From: Sulfuricystis multivorans
GTDB lineage: Bacteria; Pseudomonadota; Gammaproteobacteria; Burkholderiales; Rhodocyclaceae
Assembly: GCF_003966565.1 (NCBI RefSeq)
Contig: NZ_AP018718.1
Location: 1,984,001 to 2,048,000, forward strand
Direction: 5' to 3'
Length of the DNA: 64,000 nucleotides
In this document: piece after piece, positions 47,558 to 57,717 of the stretch
Numbering within the stretch: the stretch's first letter is position 1
Layout of the letters: every line of letters begins with the position of its first letter
Position numbers and translations under genes: made by a program
Notes under the pieces: model-generated
Told to the model about the DNA's origin: nothing
Seen by the model: the letters and a program-made list of their open reading frames with translations, nothing else
Database searches by the model: none

Positions 47558-48475
47558 ATGCGCCGGCTCGTCACCCTGCTTGGCTTCGCTGCCCTGCTTC
47601 TCGGCTGCGCCCCCGAACCGCAGTCGCTGCTGCTGACCGTCAATCCGTGGCTCGGCTATGACCCCTTCGTGCTGGCGCGCGAACGCGGGCTGCTCGATCC
47701 ACGCCTGCGTATCGTCGAGGTCATGTCCAACAGCGACAGCCGGCGTGCGCTTGCCAATGGCCTGATCGAAGCGACCGCGCTCACCCTCGACGAAGCGCTG
47801 CGCGCGGCCGACGCCGGCATACCGATCCGGATCGTCGCCGTGCTCGATGTCTCCGAAGGCGCCGATGCGCTGCTCGCGCGCCCTGATATCGAACGCCTCG
47901 ATCAGCTCGAAGGCAAGCGTATCGGCGTCGAGAGCGGCGCCGTCGGCAGCCTGATGCTTGACCGGCTGCTGACCACCGCCGGGCTTCAACGAGACGCGGT
48001 GCAGATCGTCGCGGTTGAAGCGAGCCAACATGCCGCCCTGCTGCAAAGCGGCCGCGTCGATGCCGTGATCACCTTCGAGCCGATGAGGACGCAGCTTGAG
48101 CGCCGCGGCTACCGTGTGCTGTTCGATAGCCGCGCGCTGCCCGGCGAGATCATCGACGTGCTCGTCGCGCGCCCCGGTGTCGATACGGCGCTGCTGCTCG
48201 ACACCTGGCGTGTGGGCTTGACGGCATTGGCAAGGGATCGGCTGGCGGCAGCGGAGGTGCTCGCACACGGCGTCGACCTCTCGGTCGAGGAATATCAGCA
48301 GGCGCTTTCCGGTTTGCGTTTCGTTTTTCCAGAAGAAAGCGCACGCTGGCTTTCCGGCGGCAAGACTGCACCGCTGGTCGAGCGGGCCGCTGCGATCGCC
48401 GAGGAACTGAGGCATCGCGGCGAGATCAAACGGCCGCCCGAATGGCAGATTTTGCTGGGAAGGGCGACGCAATGA
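47558..48475 (+). CDS. Periplasmic substrate-binding lipoprotein (NitT/TauT/NMT1 type)
   Basis: The 305-residue lipoprotein has a lipobox LLLGCAPE (lipidated Cys17), then an SBP fold: LLLTVNPWLGYDPFVLARERGLLD, RRALANGLIEATALTLDEAL, LEGKRIGVESGAVGSLMLDRLL and GRVDAVITFEPMRTQLE. It resembles NitT/TauT-type binding proteins, which take small acids or thiamine precursors. No ABC ATPase or permease gene is nearby. It lies between a c-di-GMP gene and two membrane sensors, so a signalling role in ligand sensing is inferred. Confidence 0.88.
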   Translation: MRRLVTLLGFAALLLGCAPEPQSLLLTVNPWLGYDPFVLARERGLLDPRLRIVEVMSNSDSRRALANGLIEATALTLDEALRAADAGIPIRIVAVLDVSEGADALLARPDIERLDQLEGKRIGVESGAVGSLMLDRLLTTAGLQRDAVQIVAVEASQHAALLQSGRVDAVITFEPMRTQLERRGYRVLFDSRALPGEIIDVLVARPGVDTALLLDTWRVGLTALARDRLAAAEVLAHGVDLSVEEYQQALSGLRFVFPEESARWLSGGKTAPLVERAAAIAEELRHRGEIKRPPEWQILLGRATQ

Positions 48476-49791
48476 ATTGGCTGCTGCGTTTCCCCGTCCG
48501 GTGGGCTTTGCCCATCGTGCTGTTGCTGTTGAGCCTCCTCGCCATCATCTGGCTACATCTCTTGCAGCGCCATGAGTACGCGCTGGCGGTCGAAAACGAC
48601 GAGACGATGCGGCTCAAGGAAAGGCTGGCGATCGAGCAGACACGGCTCGAAATGCAGCTGGGCCTGAACAACCGGCTGCAGGTGCGACGCATCGTCAGCT
48701 CGCTCGGATTGCGCCGCGATCTCATGCATGCCTGGCTGATTTCGCCCGAGGGGCGCGTTGTGGCATCGCTTTCGCGGCTCGAGATCGACGAACCCTGGGA
48801 AAAGATCCGCGCCCGCCTGCCAGCACCGCTCGCCGCTGCGCTTGCCAGCCTGCCGGCCGAAGCGCCGGCACTTGACTTGAGCCGTCCTGCCAGCGCCGAC
48901 TTTCTGCTCGGCAAGATAAATGTCCGCCCCGATCATCGCCTCGTCGTCGTCAGCGATCTCGCCGCCCCGCTCTCCCGCCGGCTGGCCTCCGGCCGCAGCG
49001 AGCTGGCGTTGCAGATCGGCGCCTTCCTGCTGTTCGCGCTCATGGTCGGCGTGCTGTTGCATCTGATCTGGGCCAAACGCATGCAACGCCTGTTACACGC
49101 CGCCCAACGCCTTGGCGCCGGCGATTTCACCGCGCGCGCCGCGTTGCCGGGGGCGGACGAGCTCGCCAACATCGGCGCCGCCTTCGACACGATGGCCCAA
49201 CGGGTCGCCCAGCAGCAGGAGGAAATTCGCCGGTTGGCAACGCTGATCGAACAATCACCGCTCGTAGCAATCATCTGGCGCAACGAACCCGGCTGGCCGG
49301 TGGCGTTCGTCAGCGACAACATCGTGCGCTGGGGATTCGACAAACGCGCGCTGCTCTCTGGCGCCATCCCGTATGCCGATTTGATCCATCCGGACGATCT
49401 GCCCATGATCGCCGCCGATGTAGAGCAGCATCTCGCCCAAGGACCCGACCGTTATGTCCAGGAATACCGGCTCCGCGATGCCTTCGGTCACTGGCGCTGG
49501 ATCGAGGATCACACTTGGCTGCTTCGTGATGAAAAGGGACAGGTGAGCACGATCCAGGGCGTGCTGCTCGATATCAGCGCACGACGGGAAGCCGAGGAGG
49601 CGCTGCACCACCAGGCCGCCGAACTGGCCGAACGCAATGCCGAGCTGGAACGCTTCGCCGCCGCGGCGACCGGCCGCGAAGAGGAAATGATCCGCCTCAA
49701 GCGTGAGATCAACGCCCTGTGCCGGGAATTCGGCCGGCCCGAACCCTTCGATCTCGGCTGGCTCGAAACCGAACGGGAAGCCCGGCGATGA
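48472..49791 (+). CDS. Membrane HAMP-PAS signalling protein without output kinase
   Basis: The 439-residue protein has a transmembrane helix at about 7-25, a periplasmic region to about 175, a second helix (about 178-198), a HAMP domain, a PAS domain (about 265-375; DLIHPDDLPMIAADVEQHL and HWRWIEDHTWLLRDEKG) and a C-terminal coiled coil. It has no kinase, GGDEF or methyl-accepting part, so it presumably relays its signal to the kinase encoded next. A 26-bp interspersed repeat encodes RPASADF in the periplasmic part. ATGA joins it to the lipoprotein gene. Confidence 0.85.
   Translation: MNWLLRFPVRWALPIVLLLLSLLAIIWLHLLQRHEYALAVENDETMRLKERLAIEQTRLEMQLGLNNRLQVRRIVSSLGLRRDLMHAWLISPEGRVVASLSRLEIDEPWEKIRARLPAPLAAALASLPAEAPALDLSRPASADFLLGKINVRPDHRLVVVSDLAAPLSRRLASGRSELALQIGAFLLFALMVGVLLHLIWAKRMQRLLHAAQRLGAGDFTARAALPGADELANIGAAFDTMAQRVAQQQEEIRRLATLIEQSPLVAIIWRNEPGWPVAFVSDNIVRWGFDKRALLSGAIPYADLIHPDDLPMIAADVEQHLAQGPDRYVQEYRLRDAFGHWRWIEDHTWLLRDEKGQVSTIQGVLLDISARREAEEALHHQAAELAERNAELERFAAAATGREEEMIRLKREINALCREFGRPEPFDLGWLETEREARR
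48881..48903 (-). repeat. 26-bp interspersed coding repeat, copy 9 (in the HAMP-PAS gene)
   Basis: Reverse orientation relative to the gene, read as RPASADF, with one change in the GGCGGGAC stretch. Confidence 0.6.
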
Positions 49792-51275
49792 AATTTTCCT
49801 CGCCCTCGCGCGCCGCGCTACGCATCACGCTGGCCTATCTCATCTTTGCCGGCCTGTGGATCGTCGCCTCCGATGCCGTACTGGCGTTCTTCGTTCGCGA
49901 CGTCGAAACGATCGCCTCGCTGGGCATGCTCAAGGGGCTGACCTTCGTTGCCGTCACCGCGCTGCTGTTGTACCTGCTGCTCGTGCGCCGTTTCACCGGA
50001 CTTGCCAACGCCTTCGCCGAACGCGATGCAGCATTGGCCGATCTGCAACAGGGTCTCGCGCGCTTCGAGGCGGTCTTCGAACAGGCTGCGGTCGGCATCG
50101 CGCTGGTCGCACCCGATGGCCGCTGGCTGAAAGTCAACCGCCGGCTGGCCGAGATCGTCGGTTACACGCCCGAAGAGTTGCTGGAAAAGACCTTCCAGGA
50201 CATCACCCATCCGGACGATCTGGCCGCCGACCTCGCCTATGTGCGGCAGATGCTGGCACGCGAGATCGAACGCTATGCGATGGAAAAGCGCTACATCCGC
50301 AAGGATGGCTCGACGGTGTGGATCCTCCTCACCGTGGCGCTGGTGTGGCAAGCCAATGGCAAGCCGGACTACTTCATCTCGGTCGTCGAGGACATTACCC
50401 GCCAGCACGAAGCCGAAACGCGGCTCAAGGAGGCGCTCGCCTGGCAGAAACGGGCACGGCTGGCCACGCTGAACCAGATGGAAGACGCCCTGGCCGCACG
50501 GCGTGAGGCCGAAGCCGCCAACGCCGAGTTGCGCGAACTCAACGCCACTCTCGAAGCGCGGGTCGCCGAGCGCACCGAGGCGCTGAAAGCGCTGAATCAG
50601 TCGCTGGAGAGCTTCGTCTATTCGGTCTCGCACGATCTGAAGACACCGCTCAGAGGCATCGACGGATATTGCCGGCTGCTGGAGGAGGACTATGCCGAGC
50701 GGCTCGACGACGAGGGCCGGCTGTTCCTCGCCAACGTGCGCAATGGGGTGACGCGCATGCAGGCACTGATCGACGATTTGCTCGCCTATTCGCGCATGGA
50801 GCGCAAGCCGCTCACCACCACCGCGGTCGATCCGCGCGGCATCATCGAGAACCTGCTGGCGGAGCGAGGCCAGGAGATCGAAGCACGCAATGTCCAGGTG
50901 CGCATCGCGCTGCCGCCGCTCACCCTCGCCGCCGATGCCGACGGCCTGGCGATCGTGCTGCGCAATCTGCTCGACAACGCGCTGAAATTCACCCGCCACA
51001 CGCCGCGAGCAGAAATCGTCATCGAAGGCGGAGCGCGCGATGGAGGCGTTCATCTGATGGTGCGCGACAACGGCATCGGCTTCGAGATGAAGTATCACGA
51101 TCGCATCTTCGAGATCTTCCAGCGGCTGCACCGGCTCGAGGACTATCCGGGCACCGGCGTGGGGCTTGCGCTGGTGAAAAAGGCCGTCGAGCGCATGGGC
51201 GGGCGCGTCTGGGCGGAAAGCGCGCCCGGCGCCGGTGCGACGTTCCATCTCTGGCTGCCGGCCGCCGTAGGCTGA
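49788..51275 (+). CDS. Membrane PAS sensor histidine kinase
   Basis: The 495-residue kinase has two membrane helices (about 13-35 and 48-66), one PAS (about 90-205, ITHPDDLAADLAYV), a coiled coil, then a dimerisation domain with His282 in SVSHDLKTPLRGIDGY and an ATPase domain (NLLDNALKFT, DNGIGFEMKY, GTGVGLALVKKAVERMGG). It is of the phytochrome-like class that usually pairs with Rcp1-type regulators such as the one at 43787. It is the last gene of the sensory operon. Confidence 0.92.
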   Translation: MKFSSPSRAALRITLAYLIFAGLWIVASDAVLAFFVRDVETIASLGMLKGLTFVAVTALLLYLLLVRRFTGLANAFAERDAALADLQQGLARFEAVFEQAAVGIALVAPDGRWLKVNRRLAEIVGYTPEELLEKTFQDITHPDDLAADLAYVRQMLAREIERYAMEKRYIRKDGSTVWILLTVALVWQANGKPDYFISVVEDITRQHEAETRLKEALAWQKRARLATLNQMEDALAARREAEAANAELRELNATLEARVAERTEALKALNQSLESFVYSVSHDLKTPLRGIDGYCRLLEEDYAERLDDEGRLFLANVRNGVTRMQALIDDLLAYSRMERKPLTTTAVDPRGIIENLLAERGQEIEARNVQVRIALPPLTLAADADGLAIVLRNLLDNALKFTRHTPRAEIVIEGGARDGGVHLMVRDNGIGFEMKYHDRIFEIFQRLHRLEDYPGTGVGLALVKKAVERMGGRVWAESAPGAGATFHLWLPAAVG

Positions 51276-51285
51276 GCCAACCCCG

Positions 51286-51311
51286 AAACTCGGCGCTGAC
51301 GGGACGGCACC
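51286..51311 (+). repeat. 26-bp interspersed repeat, copy 10 (intergenic)
   Basis: Identical to the aceF copy (8227-8252). It is the only copy outside an annotated gene, in the 83-bp gap before the TPP enzyme gene. Confidence 0.7.
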
Positions 51312-51358
51312 GTGCGCGCTTTCTGTGCTCAAATTCCGGCTTCTCGGACATACGCTCG

Positions 51359-52978
51359 ATGCAGATCACCGTCGCCGCCCTCATCACTCGCTTCATGGAG
51401 CGCCTCGGCCTGCGTGCCATCTACGGCATGCCCGGTTCGCACATCCTGCCGGTCTATGATGCGATCTACGACTCGCCGATCAAGACGGTGCTCGTCAAGC
51501 ACGAGCAGGGCGCGGCCTTCATGGCCTGCGGCGAGGCGCGCGCGACGCGCCGGCCCGCCGCCTGCATCACCACCGCCGGGCCCGGCGCGACGAATCTGGT
51601 CACCGGCATCGCCAATGCCTATGCCGACAAGCTGCCGCTGTTGATCATCACCGGCGAGACCTCGACCTCGATCTTCGGCAAGGGCGGTTTGCAGGAGTCT
51701 TCCGGCGAGGGCGGCAGCATCGATCAGAGCGACATCTTTCGCGGCATCACGCGTTATCACCGCATCGTCGAGCGCACCGACTATCTCTTGCAGGTGCTGC
51801 GCCAGGCCACGCGCATCCTGCTCTCGCCCAACGCCGGCCCGGTGCTGCTCTCCTTTCCCTACAACATCCAGAAGGAACTGGTCGACGCCGACCTGCTCGA
51901 AGCGATCCGCTTCGTCACCGAGGCGCCGCGCATCTGCAACAGTTTCGCGGCGACCGAGGAGATGGGACGCATGATCCGCGCCGCGCGTCATCCGGTAATC
52001 GTCGCCGGTCACGGTTGCTTCCGCGCCGGTGCGCAAGGCGCGTTGCAAAAACTCGGCGAACGGCATGCGATCCGCGTCGCCACGACCTTGAAGGGCAAGG
52101 GCCTGATCAGCGAAAACGACCCAAGGGCGCTCGGCTGCCTGGGGGTGACTTCGGACGGCAGCGCCTTCCGCCACATCGTCGAACATGCCGACCTGATCAT
52201 CGTGCTCGGCGCCAGCTTCAACGAGCGCACCAGCAATCTGTGGGATGCGCGGCTGATGGCCGGCAAGCGCGTGATCCAGGTCGATCACGACGCCAGCCAG
52301 CTGGAAAAAGTGTTTCGCGCCGATCTGGCGATCCACGGCGACATCCGCGCCGTGCTTGAAGACTTGCTGATCTGCCTGGCCGATTTTCCCGCCCCGCCGC
52401 CACCGACTTACGAGCGCGCGCCGGTGGCGCCGAATTTCACCGCGATCGCCCACCTGTTCGACCGTATCGTCGAGCGCCTGCCCGAGGCGATGATCTTCGA
52501 CGACAACATCATTCTCGCCCAGACCTATCTGAAGGCTTCGCCGCAGCATCGCTATTTCCCGAATTCCGGCGTCTCGGCACTCGGCCATGCGATCCCGGCG
52601 GCGATCGGCGCGCGTTGCGCGGTGGCCACCCCCACCTTCGCGATCCTCGGTGACGGCGGCTTCCAGATGTGCTGCATGGAGCTGATGACCGCGGTGAATT
52701 ACCGCATTCCGGTAAACATCGTGATGATCAACAACGGCACCCTGGGCCTGATCCGCAAGAACCAATTTCAGCTCTATCGCGAGCGTTACATCGACTGCGA
52801 TTTCGTCAATCCCGATTTCGCGCTGCTGGCGCAAAGCTTCGGCATCCGCCATTTCCGCATCGAGACCGCCGCCGACGTCGATCGCCTTTTCGACGCCGCC
52901 GATCTGACCGGCGGCATCAATCTGATCGAAGTGATGTGGGATAAAAACGTCTTTCCCACCTATCGTTCCGACCGATGA
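51359..52978 (+). CDS. TPP-dependent enzyme, acetolactate-synthase-like
   Basis: The 539 residues follow the POX/AHAS plan. The pyrimidine domain has the cofactor-activating Glu in VKHEQGAAFMACGEA, then TTAGPGATNLVTGIANAYAD. A central domain comes next (IIVLGASFNERTSN). The diphosphate domain has ILGDGGFQMCCMELMTAV...INNG. It differs from IlvB in its central region and has no small-subunit gene nearby, so branched-chain synthesis is unlikely; the 2-oxoacid substrate is unknown. The start at 51359 lies 84 bp after the kinase gene. It overlaps the next gene by 4 bp. Confidence 0.82.
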   Translation: MQITVAALITRFMERLGLRAIYGMPGSHILPVYDAIYDSPIKTVLVKHEQGAAFMACGEARATRRPAACITTAGPGATNLVTGIANAYADKLPLLIITGETSTSIFGKGGLQESSGEGGSIDQSDIFRGITRYHRIVERTDYLLQVLRQATRILLSPNAGPVLLSFPYNIQKELVDADLLEAIRFVTEAPRICNSFAATEEMGRMIRAARHPVIVAGHGCFRAGAQGALQKLGERHAIRVATTLKGKGLISENDPRALGCLGVTSDGSAFRHIVEHADLIIVLGASFNERTSNLWDARLMAGKRVIQVDHDASQLEKVFRADLAIHGDIRAVLEDLLICLADFPAPPPPTYERAPVAPNFTAIAHLFDRIVERLPEAMIFDDNIILAQTYLKASPQHRYFPNSGVSALGHAIPAAIGARCAVATPTFAILGDGGFQMCCMELMTAVNYRIPVNIVMINNGTLGLIRKNQFQLYRERYIDCDFVNPDFALLAQSFGIRHFRIETAADVDRLFDAADLTGGINLIEVMWDKNVFPTYRSDR

Positions 52979-54489
52979 GCCGGCACGCCTTCCTCATCGT
53001 CGTCCCGGTCGCCGACCGGCCACGCCAGATGCAGGCTTGTCTCGCCAGCCTCGCCGAACAGCTACGCCGCTTTCCCTATGCCGGACGCATCCGCGTGCTG
53101 CTCGCCGACGACAGCCTCGATGCCACGAGCATCGAGGCCAACCGCGCGCTGAGCCGGGAGTTTTCCGCGCTGGGGTTGGAGACGATCCACTTCACCCCGG
53201 ACGAGCAGCGGCGGCGCGTCGCCGCACTTGCCAGCCCGCTGCCGCGCGTCCTCGGCGCGACGCCGCTACCTCCCTACGGCCACAAGGGCCAGGGGCTGAT
53301 GCGCAACATCGCCTATCTCGAGGCGGCCGCCCTGCTGCGCGCCGAGACGGCTGAAGATACGACGCTGATCTGGTCGATCGACTCGGATCAGGAATTCCGC
53401 GTCGATGTGCCTGAAAACGATGGCGTCGTCCTCGATTACTTCAACACCCTCGATGCGATCTTCACGCGCACCGACGCCGAGGTGCTGACCGGCAAGGTGG
53501 TCGGCGATCCGCCGGTTTCCGCCGCCGTGATGACGCGCAACTTTCTCGACGACGTGCTCGCCTTCCTCACCGATTGCGCGCAGCGCGACCCGTTTGCGCC
53601 TTGCAGCCATCATGGGGCGACGGTCTCGCACGGCGATGCGGCCTATCACGACATGGCCGAGCTGTTCGGTTTCAAGCCGGCTGCACACTATCCCTATTCC
53701 TGCCCGCTGGCCGGCCCCCATAGCGAGGCGGAAGGCTTCGCGCATTTTTCGGCGCGCGCCAACAGCTTCTTCTATGGCGAACATCCGACGCGCATCACGC
53801 GCTTCCAACCCGGCGATCCGCTCGAAAGTCTTGCGCCGGCGCGCACCGTCTATGCCGGCAATGTCGTCTTCCGGCCATCGGCCCTACGCTACTTCATCCC
53901 GTTCGCCCACTTGCGGCTGCGCATGTCGGGACCGACCCTCGGGCGCATCCTCAAAGCCGAGCTCGGCGCGCGCTTCGTCTCGGCCAACCTGCCGCTGCTG
54001 CACCGGCGCACCGTCGAGCGCGGCGGCCAAGCGGAGTTCCGGCCGGGCATCGAGACGCAGGCGACGGCGGTCGACATCAGCGGCGAATTCGAACGCCAGT
54101 TTTATGGCGATGTGATGCTATTCACGGTCGAGCGGCTGACGGCGCAGACTCCGCTGTGCCGTATCGCCAGCGCCGAGTTCGAACGCCTGCTCGATACCCT
54201 GCGCGAGGAAATGCTCGCGCGTTACAACGAGCGTCAGGCGGCGGTGCTCGAACGTCTGGCACGGCTCGAGGCGTGGCTCGCCGATCCAGCGCAGTGGTGG
54301 AACCGTCAGCCCGGGCTGGCCGAGGGTCTGCGCCATTTCGCCGCGAATGTGCGGCGCAATTTCGCTGCTGCCTCGTCCGGCCATGCGCAGATCAACGATG
54401 CGCAGCGCTGGCAGGATTGGCGCGCCCGGCTCATCGACGGCCTCGTTCACTACGCCGAGGATCGTGCGGCATGGGCACGGCTGCTCTGA
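52975..54489 (+). CDS. Glycosyltransferase-like protein (GT-A fold), large, function unknown
   Basis: The 504-residue protein opens HAFLIVVPVADRPRQMQACLASLAEQ, a family 2-like nucleotide-sugar domain, with LLADDSLD and a DxD-like IWSIDSDQEF near residue 138. The C-terminal 150 residues are helical (RLDTLREEMLARYNERQAAVLERLARLE) and not part of a known transferase. The enzyme is unassigned. It sits between the TPP enzyme and a ligase-like gene with overlaps of 4 and 19 bp, so the three probably act together. Confidence 0.65.
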   Translation: MSRHAFLIVVPVADRPRQMQACLASLAEQLRRFPYAGRIRVLLADDSLDATSIEANRALSREFSALGLETIHFTPDEQRRRVAALASPLPRVLGATPLPPYGHKGQGLMRNIAYLEAAALLRAETAEDTTLIWSIDSDQEFRVDVPENDGVVLDYFNTLDAIFTRTDAEVLTGKVVGDPPVSAAVMTRNFLDDVLAFLTDCAQRDPFAPCSHHGATVSHGDAAYHDMAELFGFKPAAHYPYSCPLAGPHSEAEGFAHFSARANSFFYGEHPTRITRFQPGDPLESLAPARTVYAGNVVFRPSALRYFIPFAHLRLRMSGPTLGRILKAELGARFVSANLPLLHRRTVERGGQAEFRPGIETQATAVDISGEFERQFYGDVMLFTVERLTAQTPLCRIASAEFERLLDTLREEMLARYNERQAAVLERLARLEAWLADPAQWWNRQPGLAEGLRHFAANVRRNFAAASSGHAQINDAQRWQDWRARLIDGLVHYAEDRAAWARLL

Positions 54490-55739
54490 GAGTCTGGCTG
54501 CACCGGCGCCAGCGCCCGCTGCGCTATCGGCTGCTGCGCGAATTGCTGGCAACGCAGGCGCTATCACGAGAAGCATTGGCGGAGAAACAGCGCCGCGACC
54601 TGGCGGCGATCATCGCCTTCGCGCGCGAAAACACGGCCTATTATGCAAAACGGCTGCGCCTTTGCGCCGACTGGCGTATCGAAGCCCTGCCGATCCTGAC
54701 CAAGGACGACGTGCGCGCCCATCTGCCCGAGCTGCTCGTCCGCGGCCACGATCCGGCAACCACGCCGATCGGCCACACCGGCGGCTCGACCGGCCAGCCG
54801 CTGGCGTTCTATTACGACGACTTCAAGCACGAGCTGATGCGCGCCGGCATGATGCGGAGCTACCTGCTCTCGGGCTGGCGGCCGGGGCAGAAGATCCTCA
54901 ATTTCTGGGGCGCGCGCCAGGACACGGTCAAAGGCGGCGTATTCGGCTCGGCTGCCTGGGATGACTTCATCGCCGCAGAGAAGACCCTGCCAGCCCACGA
55001 AATCGACGCAGCGAAACTCGCTTTTTGGGCCGATTTCATCTGCCGTTACCGGCCGGCGCTGCTGCAGGGCTATGCGTCGATCCTCGCTTTGCTTGCGCGC
55101 TTCGTGCTCGACGAAAAGCGTTCGATGCCCGATTGTCTGATCGGTGTGTATTCCACCGCCGAAATGCTCAGCGACGAGATGCGCGAGACGATCGAGGCGG
55201 CTTTTGGCTGCAAGGTGTTCAACCAATATGGCAGCCGCGAGATCCCCAACATCGCCTGCGAGTGCCGCCACGGCAACATGCACATTTTCACCGACATGGT
55301 CTGGCTCGAATCGATCGATGGGCAGCTCATCGTCACTTCGCTCACCAACCGGTTGATGCCGATGATCCGCTATGCGATCGGCGATTGCGGCGAACTGCTA
55401 GACGGCGAATGTTCCTGCGGCCTGCCGTTTCCGCTGCTGGCGATGGGTGTTTGCCGCCACAACGACCTGATCCGCACGCCGGACGGAGGACGTCTGCACC
55501 CATCCTTCTTCAATCGCTTACTGTATGGCCTGACGCAGATCAGGCAGTATCAATTCGAGCAGGACGCGCCGGATCGGCTGCGTCTTCATCTCGCCGCGGA
55601 TGAGCCGCTTTCGGCAAAGACCGTCGCGCATCTTCGCGCCGAGATTGCCGCCGTGGGGCTGGCATTGTCGATCGACTATGTGCCGGAGATCGCGCGCACG
55701 ATCTCCGGCAAGCAGCGCTTCGTGATCCGGGCGATCTGA
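54471..55739 (+). CDS. Phenylacetate-CoA ligase/CapK-like adenylate-forming protein
   Basis: The 422-residue protein matches PaaK/Cap[16 protein letters not shown] (ATP loop), [52 protein letters not shown], and a C-terminal [15 protein letters not shown] with the lysine motif. PaaK proteins activate phenylacetate; CapK relatives act in surface-polysaccharide clusters. The neighbouring transferase-like gene favours the CapK sense. The start at 54471 lies 19 bp inside the preceding gene. A short 26-bp stretch matching its end recurs at 60023. Confidence 0.8.
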   Translation: MGTAALRVWLHRRQRPLRYRLLRELLATQALSREALAEKQRRDLAAIIAFARENTAYYAKRLRLCADWRIEALPILTKDDVRAHLPELLVRGHDPATTPIGHTGGSTGQPLAFYYDDFKHELMRAGMMRSYLLSGWRPGQKILNFWGARQDTVKGGVFGSAAWDDFIAAEKTLPAHEIDAAKLAFWADFICRYRPALLQGYASILALLARFVLDEKRSMPDCLIGVYSTAEMLSDEMRETIEAAFGCKVFNQYGSREIPNIACECRHGNMHIFTDMVWLESIDGQLIVTSLTNRLMPMIRYAIGDCGELLDGECSCGLPFPLLAMGVCRHNDLIRTPDGGRLHPSFFNRLLYGLTQIRQYQFEQDAPDRLRLHLAADEPLSAKTVAHLRAEIAAVGLALSIDYVPEIARTISGKQRFVIRAI

Positions 55740-55813
55740 TCTTCCGCAGCAGGCGGCTGGAAAATCGTTGGGCCAGGTTCTATCCTGAAACAAATCCACC
55801 CACTCCTGTCACG

Positions 55814-56392
55814 ATGAAACCGCTCACCCTGACGGCGCAAGACGCGCTGTTGATCGTCGATGTGCAAAACGATTTCCTGCCGGGCGGCGCCCTGGCGGTG
55901 CCCGCCGGCGATGCGGTGATCGCGCCGCTCAATCGCTGGATCGAACGCTTCCGGGCGGCTGGCCTGCCGATCATCGCCTCACGCGATTGGCACCCCGTCG
56001 ATCATTGCTCATTCGCGCCGCAGGGCGGACCGTGGCCGCCCCATTGCATCGCCGGCAGCGCCGGCGCCGCTTTCGCCGCCGCGCTGGCGCTGCCCGACGA
56101 CGCCTGGGTGATTTCCAAGGCGACAGCGAAGGACGAGGAAGCCTACTCGGCTTTCGCCGGCACCGATCTCGACGCGCGGCTGCACGCACGAGGCATCCGC
56201 CGCCTGTTCGTCGGCGGGCTCGCCACCGACTATTGCGTCAAGAACACGGTGCTCGATGCGCTGCGCCTCGGCTACGCGATGAGACTGCTGACCGATGCGA
56301 TCCGGGCGGTCGATGTACGAGCCGGCGATGGTGAGCGCGCGCTCGCCGAGATGGCGGCCGCCGGCGCCGAGCTGTGGGCCGGCACGCCATGA
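55814..56392 (+). CDS. pncA: Nicotinamidase
   Basis: Hydrolyses nicotinamide to nicotinate in NAD salvage. The 192 residues include [11 protein letters not shown] (catalytic Asp), the metal site [12 protein letters not shown], Lys in [13 protein letters not shown], and the nucleophile Cys in [11 protein letters not shown]. It overlaps pncB by 4 bp, joining consecutive pathway steps. The 74-bp gap before it has no clear promoter. Confidence 0.93.
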   Translation: MKPLTLTAQDALLIVDVQNDFLPGGALAVPAGDAVIAPLNRWIERFRAAGLPIIASRDWHPVDHCSFAPQGGPWPPHCIAGSAGAAFAAALALPDDAWVISKATAKDEEAYSAFAGTDLDARLHARGIRRLFVGGLATDYCVKNTVLDALRLGYAMRLLTDAIRAVDVRAGDGERALAEMAAAGAELWAGTP

Positions 56393-57717
56393 CGCGCGCG
56401 TTGCTCACCGATTTCTATCAACTGACCATGCTCGCCGCCTATCACGAGCAGGGCATGATGGATACCGCGGTCTTCGAGTTCTTCGTCCGCAAGCTGCCGC
56501 CGCACCGGAATTTTTTCGTCGCCGCCGGCCTCGAATCGGCGCTCGATTTTCTTGAGCGCTTCGCCTTCACGGCAGAGGAAATCGACTGGCTCGCCGGTCT
56601 CGGCAAATTCAAACCCGCATTTCTCGACTGGCTCGGCAAGCTGCGCTTCACCGGCACCGTCGAGGCGATGCCCGAGGGGACACCCTTTTTCGCTGACGAG
56701 CCGATCCTGCGCGTGATCGCACCGCTGCCCGAAGCCCAGATCGTCGAGACCCGCCTGATCAACCTGCTTCAGTTCGAAACACTGATCGCCTCGAAGGCAG
56801 CGCGCGTGCGCCTGGCGGCGGGCGACAGGCAGCTCGTCGATTTCGGTCTCCGTCGCGCCCATGGCGAAGAAGCCGGCATGCTCTCGGCGCGGGCGAGTTA
56901 TCTCGCCGGCTTCGATGGCACCTCGAACACCCTGGCCGGCATGCGCTGGAACATTCCCGTCTTCGGCACGATGGCGCATTCGTTCGTGCAGGCGCATGCC
57001 ACGGAGCTGGATGCCTTCGCGGCCTTTGCCCGTGTGCATCCGCAGGCGACGACGCTGTTGATCGATACCTACGATACCGAGGCCGCCGCCGCCGCGGTCG
57101 TTCCTTTGGCGCATGAACTGCACGCAGAGGGCATCACGATCCGCGCGGTGCGCCTCGATAGCGGCGATTTGCTCGCGCACGCCCGCCAGGTACGTGCGAT
57201 TCTCGATTCAGGCGGCCTGCCCGGAATCAAAATCTTCGCCAGCGGCAACCTCGACGAATACGAGATCACCCGGCTGCTTGCCGCCGGCGCCCCGATCGAC
57301 GGCTTCGGCGTCGGTACGCGCATGAACGTCTCTGCCGACCAGCCCTACCTCGACTGCGCTTACAAGCTGCAGGAATATGCCGGCCGGCCGCGGCGCAAGC
57401 GCTCCGAGGGCAAGGCGACCTGGCCGGGGCGCAAGCAGGTATTCCGGCGTTTCGACGCTCAGGGGAGGATGCTGGGTGATGTGCTCACCGTCTTCGGCGA
57501 CGAACAGGACGGCGCGCCACTGCTCGTCCCCGTGATGCAGGATGGGAAACGGCTGGCGCCGGCGCCGCCGCTTTCCGAACTGCGCGCCAATACGCTGGCG
57601 CAGCTTACCGCCTTGCCCGAGTCGTTGCGCCGCACCGAATCGGCCGAGCCTTATCCGGTCGTCGTCGCCGAACCGTTGCGACGGTTGGCAGCAACCGTCG
57701 ATGCTTATGGTCATTGA
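56389..57717 (+). CDS. pncB: Nicotinate phosphoribosyltransferase
   Basis: The 442-residue enzyme joins nicotinate to PRPP, giving nicotinate mononucleotide. It shows [62 protein letters not shown], and [16 protein letters not shown]. The stop codon ends in the first base of a type 1 repeat. Confidence 0.94.
   Translation: MTRALLTDFYQLTMLAAYHEQGMMDTAVFEFFVRKLPPHRNFFVAAGLESALDFLERFAFTAEEIDWLAGLGKFKPAFLDWLGKLRFTGTVEAMPEGTPFFADEPILRVIAPLPEAQIVETRLINLLQFETLIASKAARVRLAAGDRQLVDFGLRRAHGEEAGMLSARASYLAGFDGTSNTLAGMRWNIPVFGTMAHSFVQAHATELDAFAAFARVHPQATTLLIDTYDTEAAAAAVVPLAHELHAEGITIRAVRLDSGDLLAHARQVRAILDSGGLPGIKIFASGNLDEYEITRLLAAGAPIDGFGVGTRMNVSADQPYLDCAYKLQEYAGRPRRKRSEGKATWPGRKQVFRRFDAQGRMLGDVLTVFGDEQDGAPLLVPVMQDGKRLAPAPPLSELRANTLAQLTALPESLRRTESAEPYPVVVAEPLRRLAATVDAYGH

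Noticed and set aside
55814-57717. pncA-pncB as part of the CapK-like operon
   Set aside because: A 74-bp gap and an unrelated pathway; no evidence they are co-transcribed.
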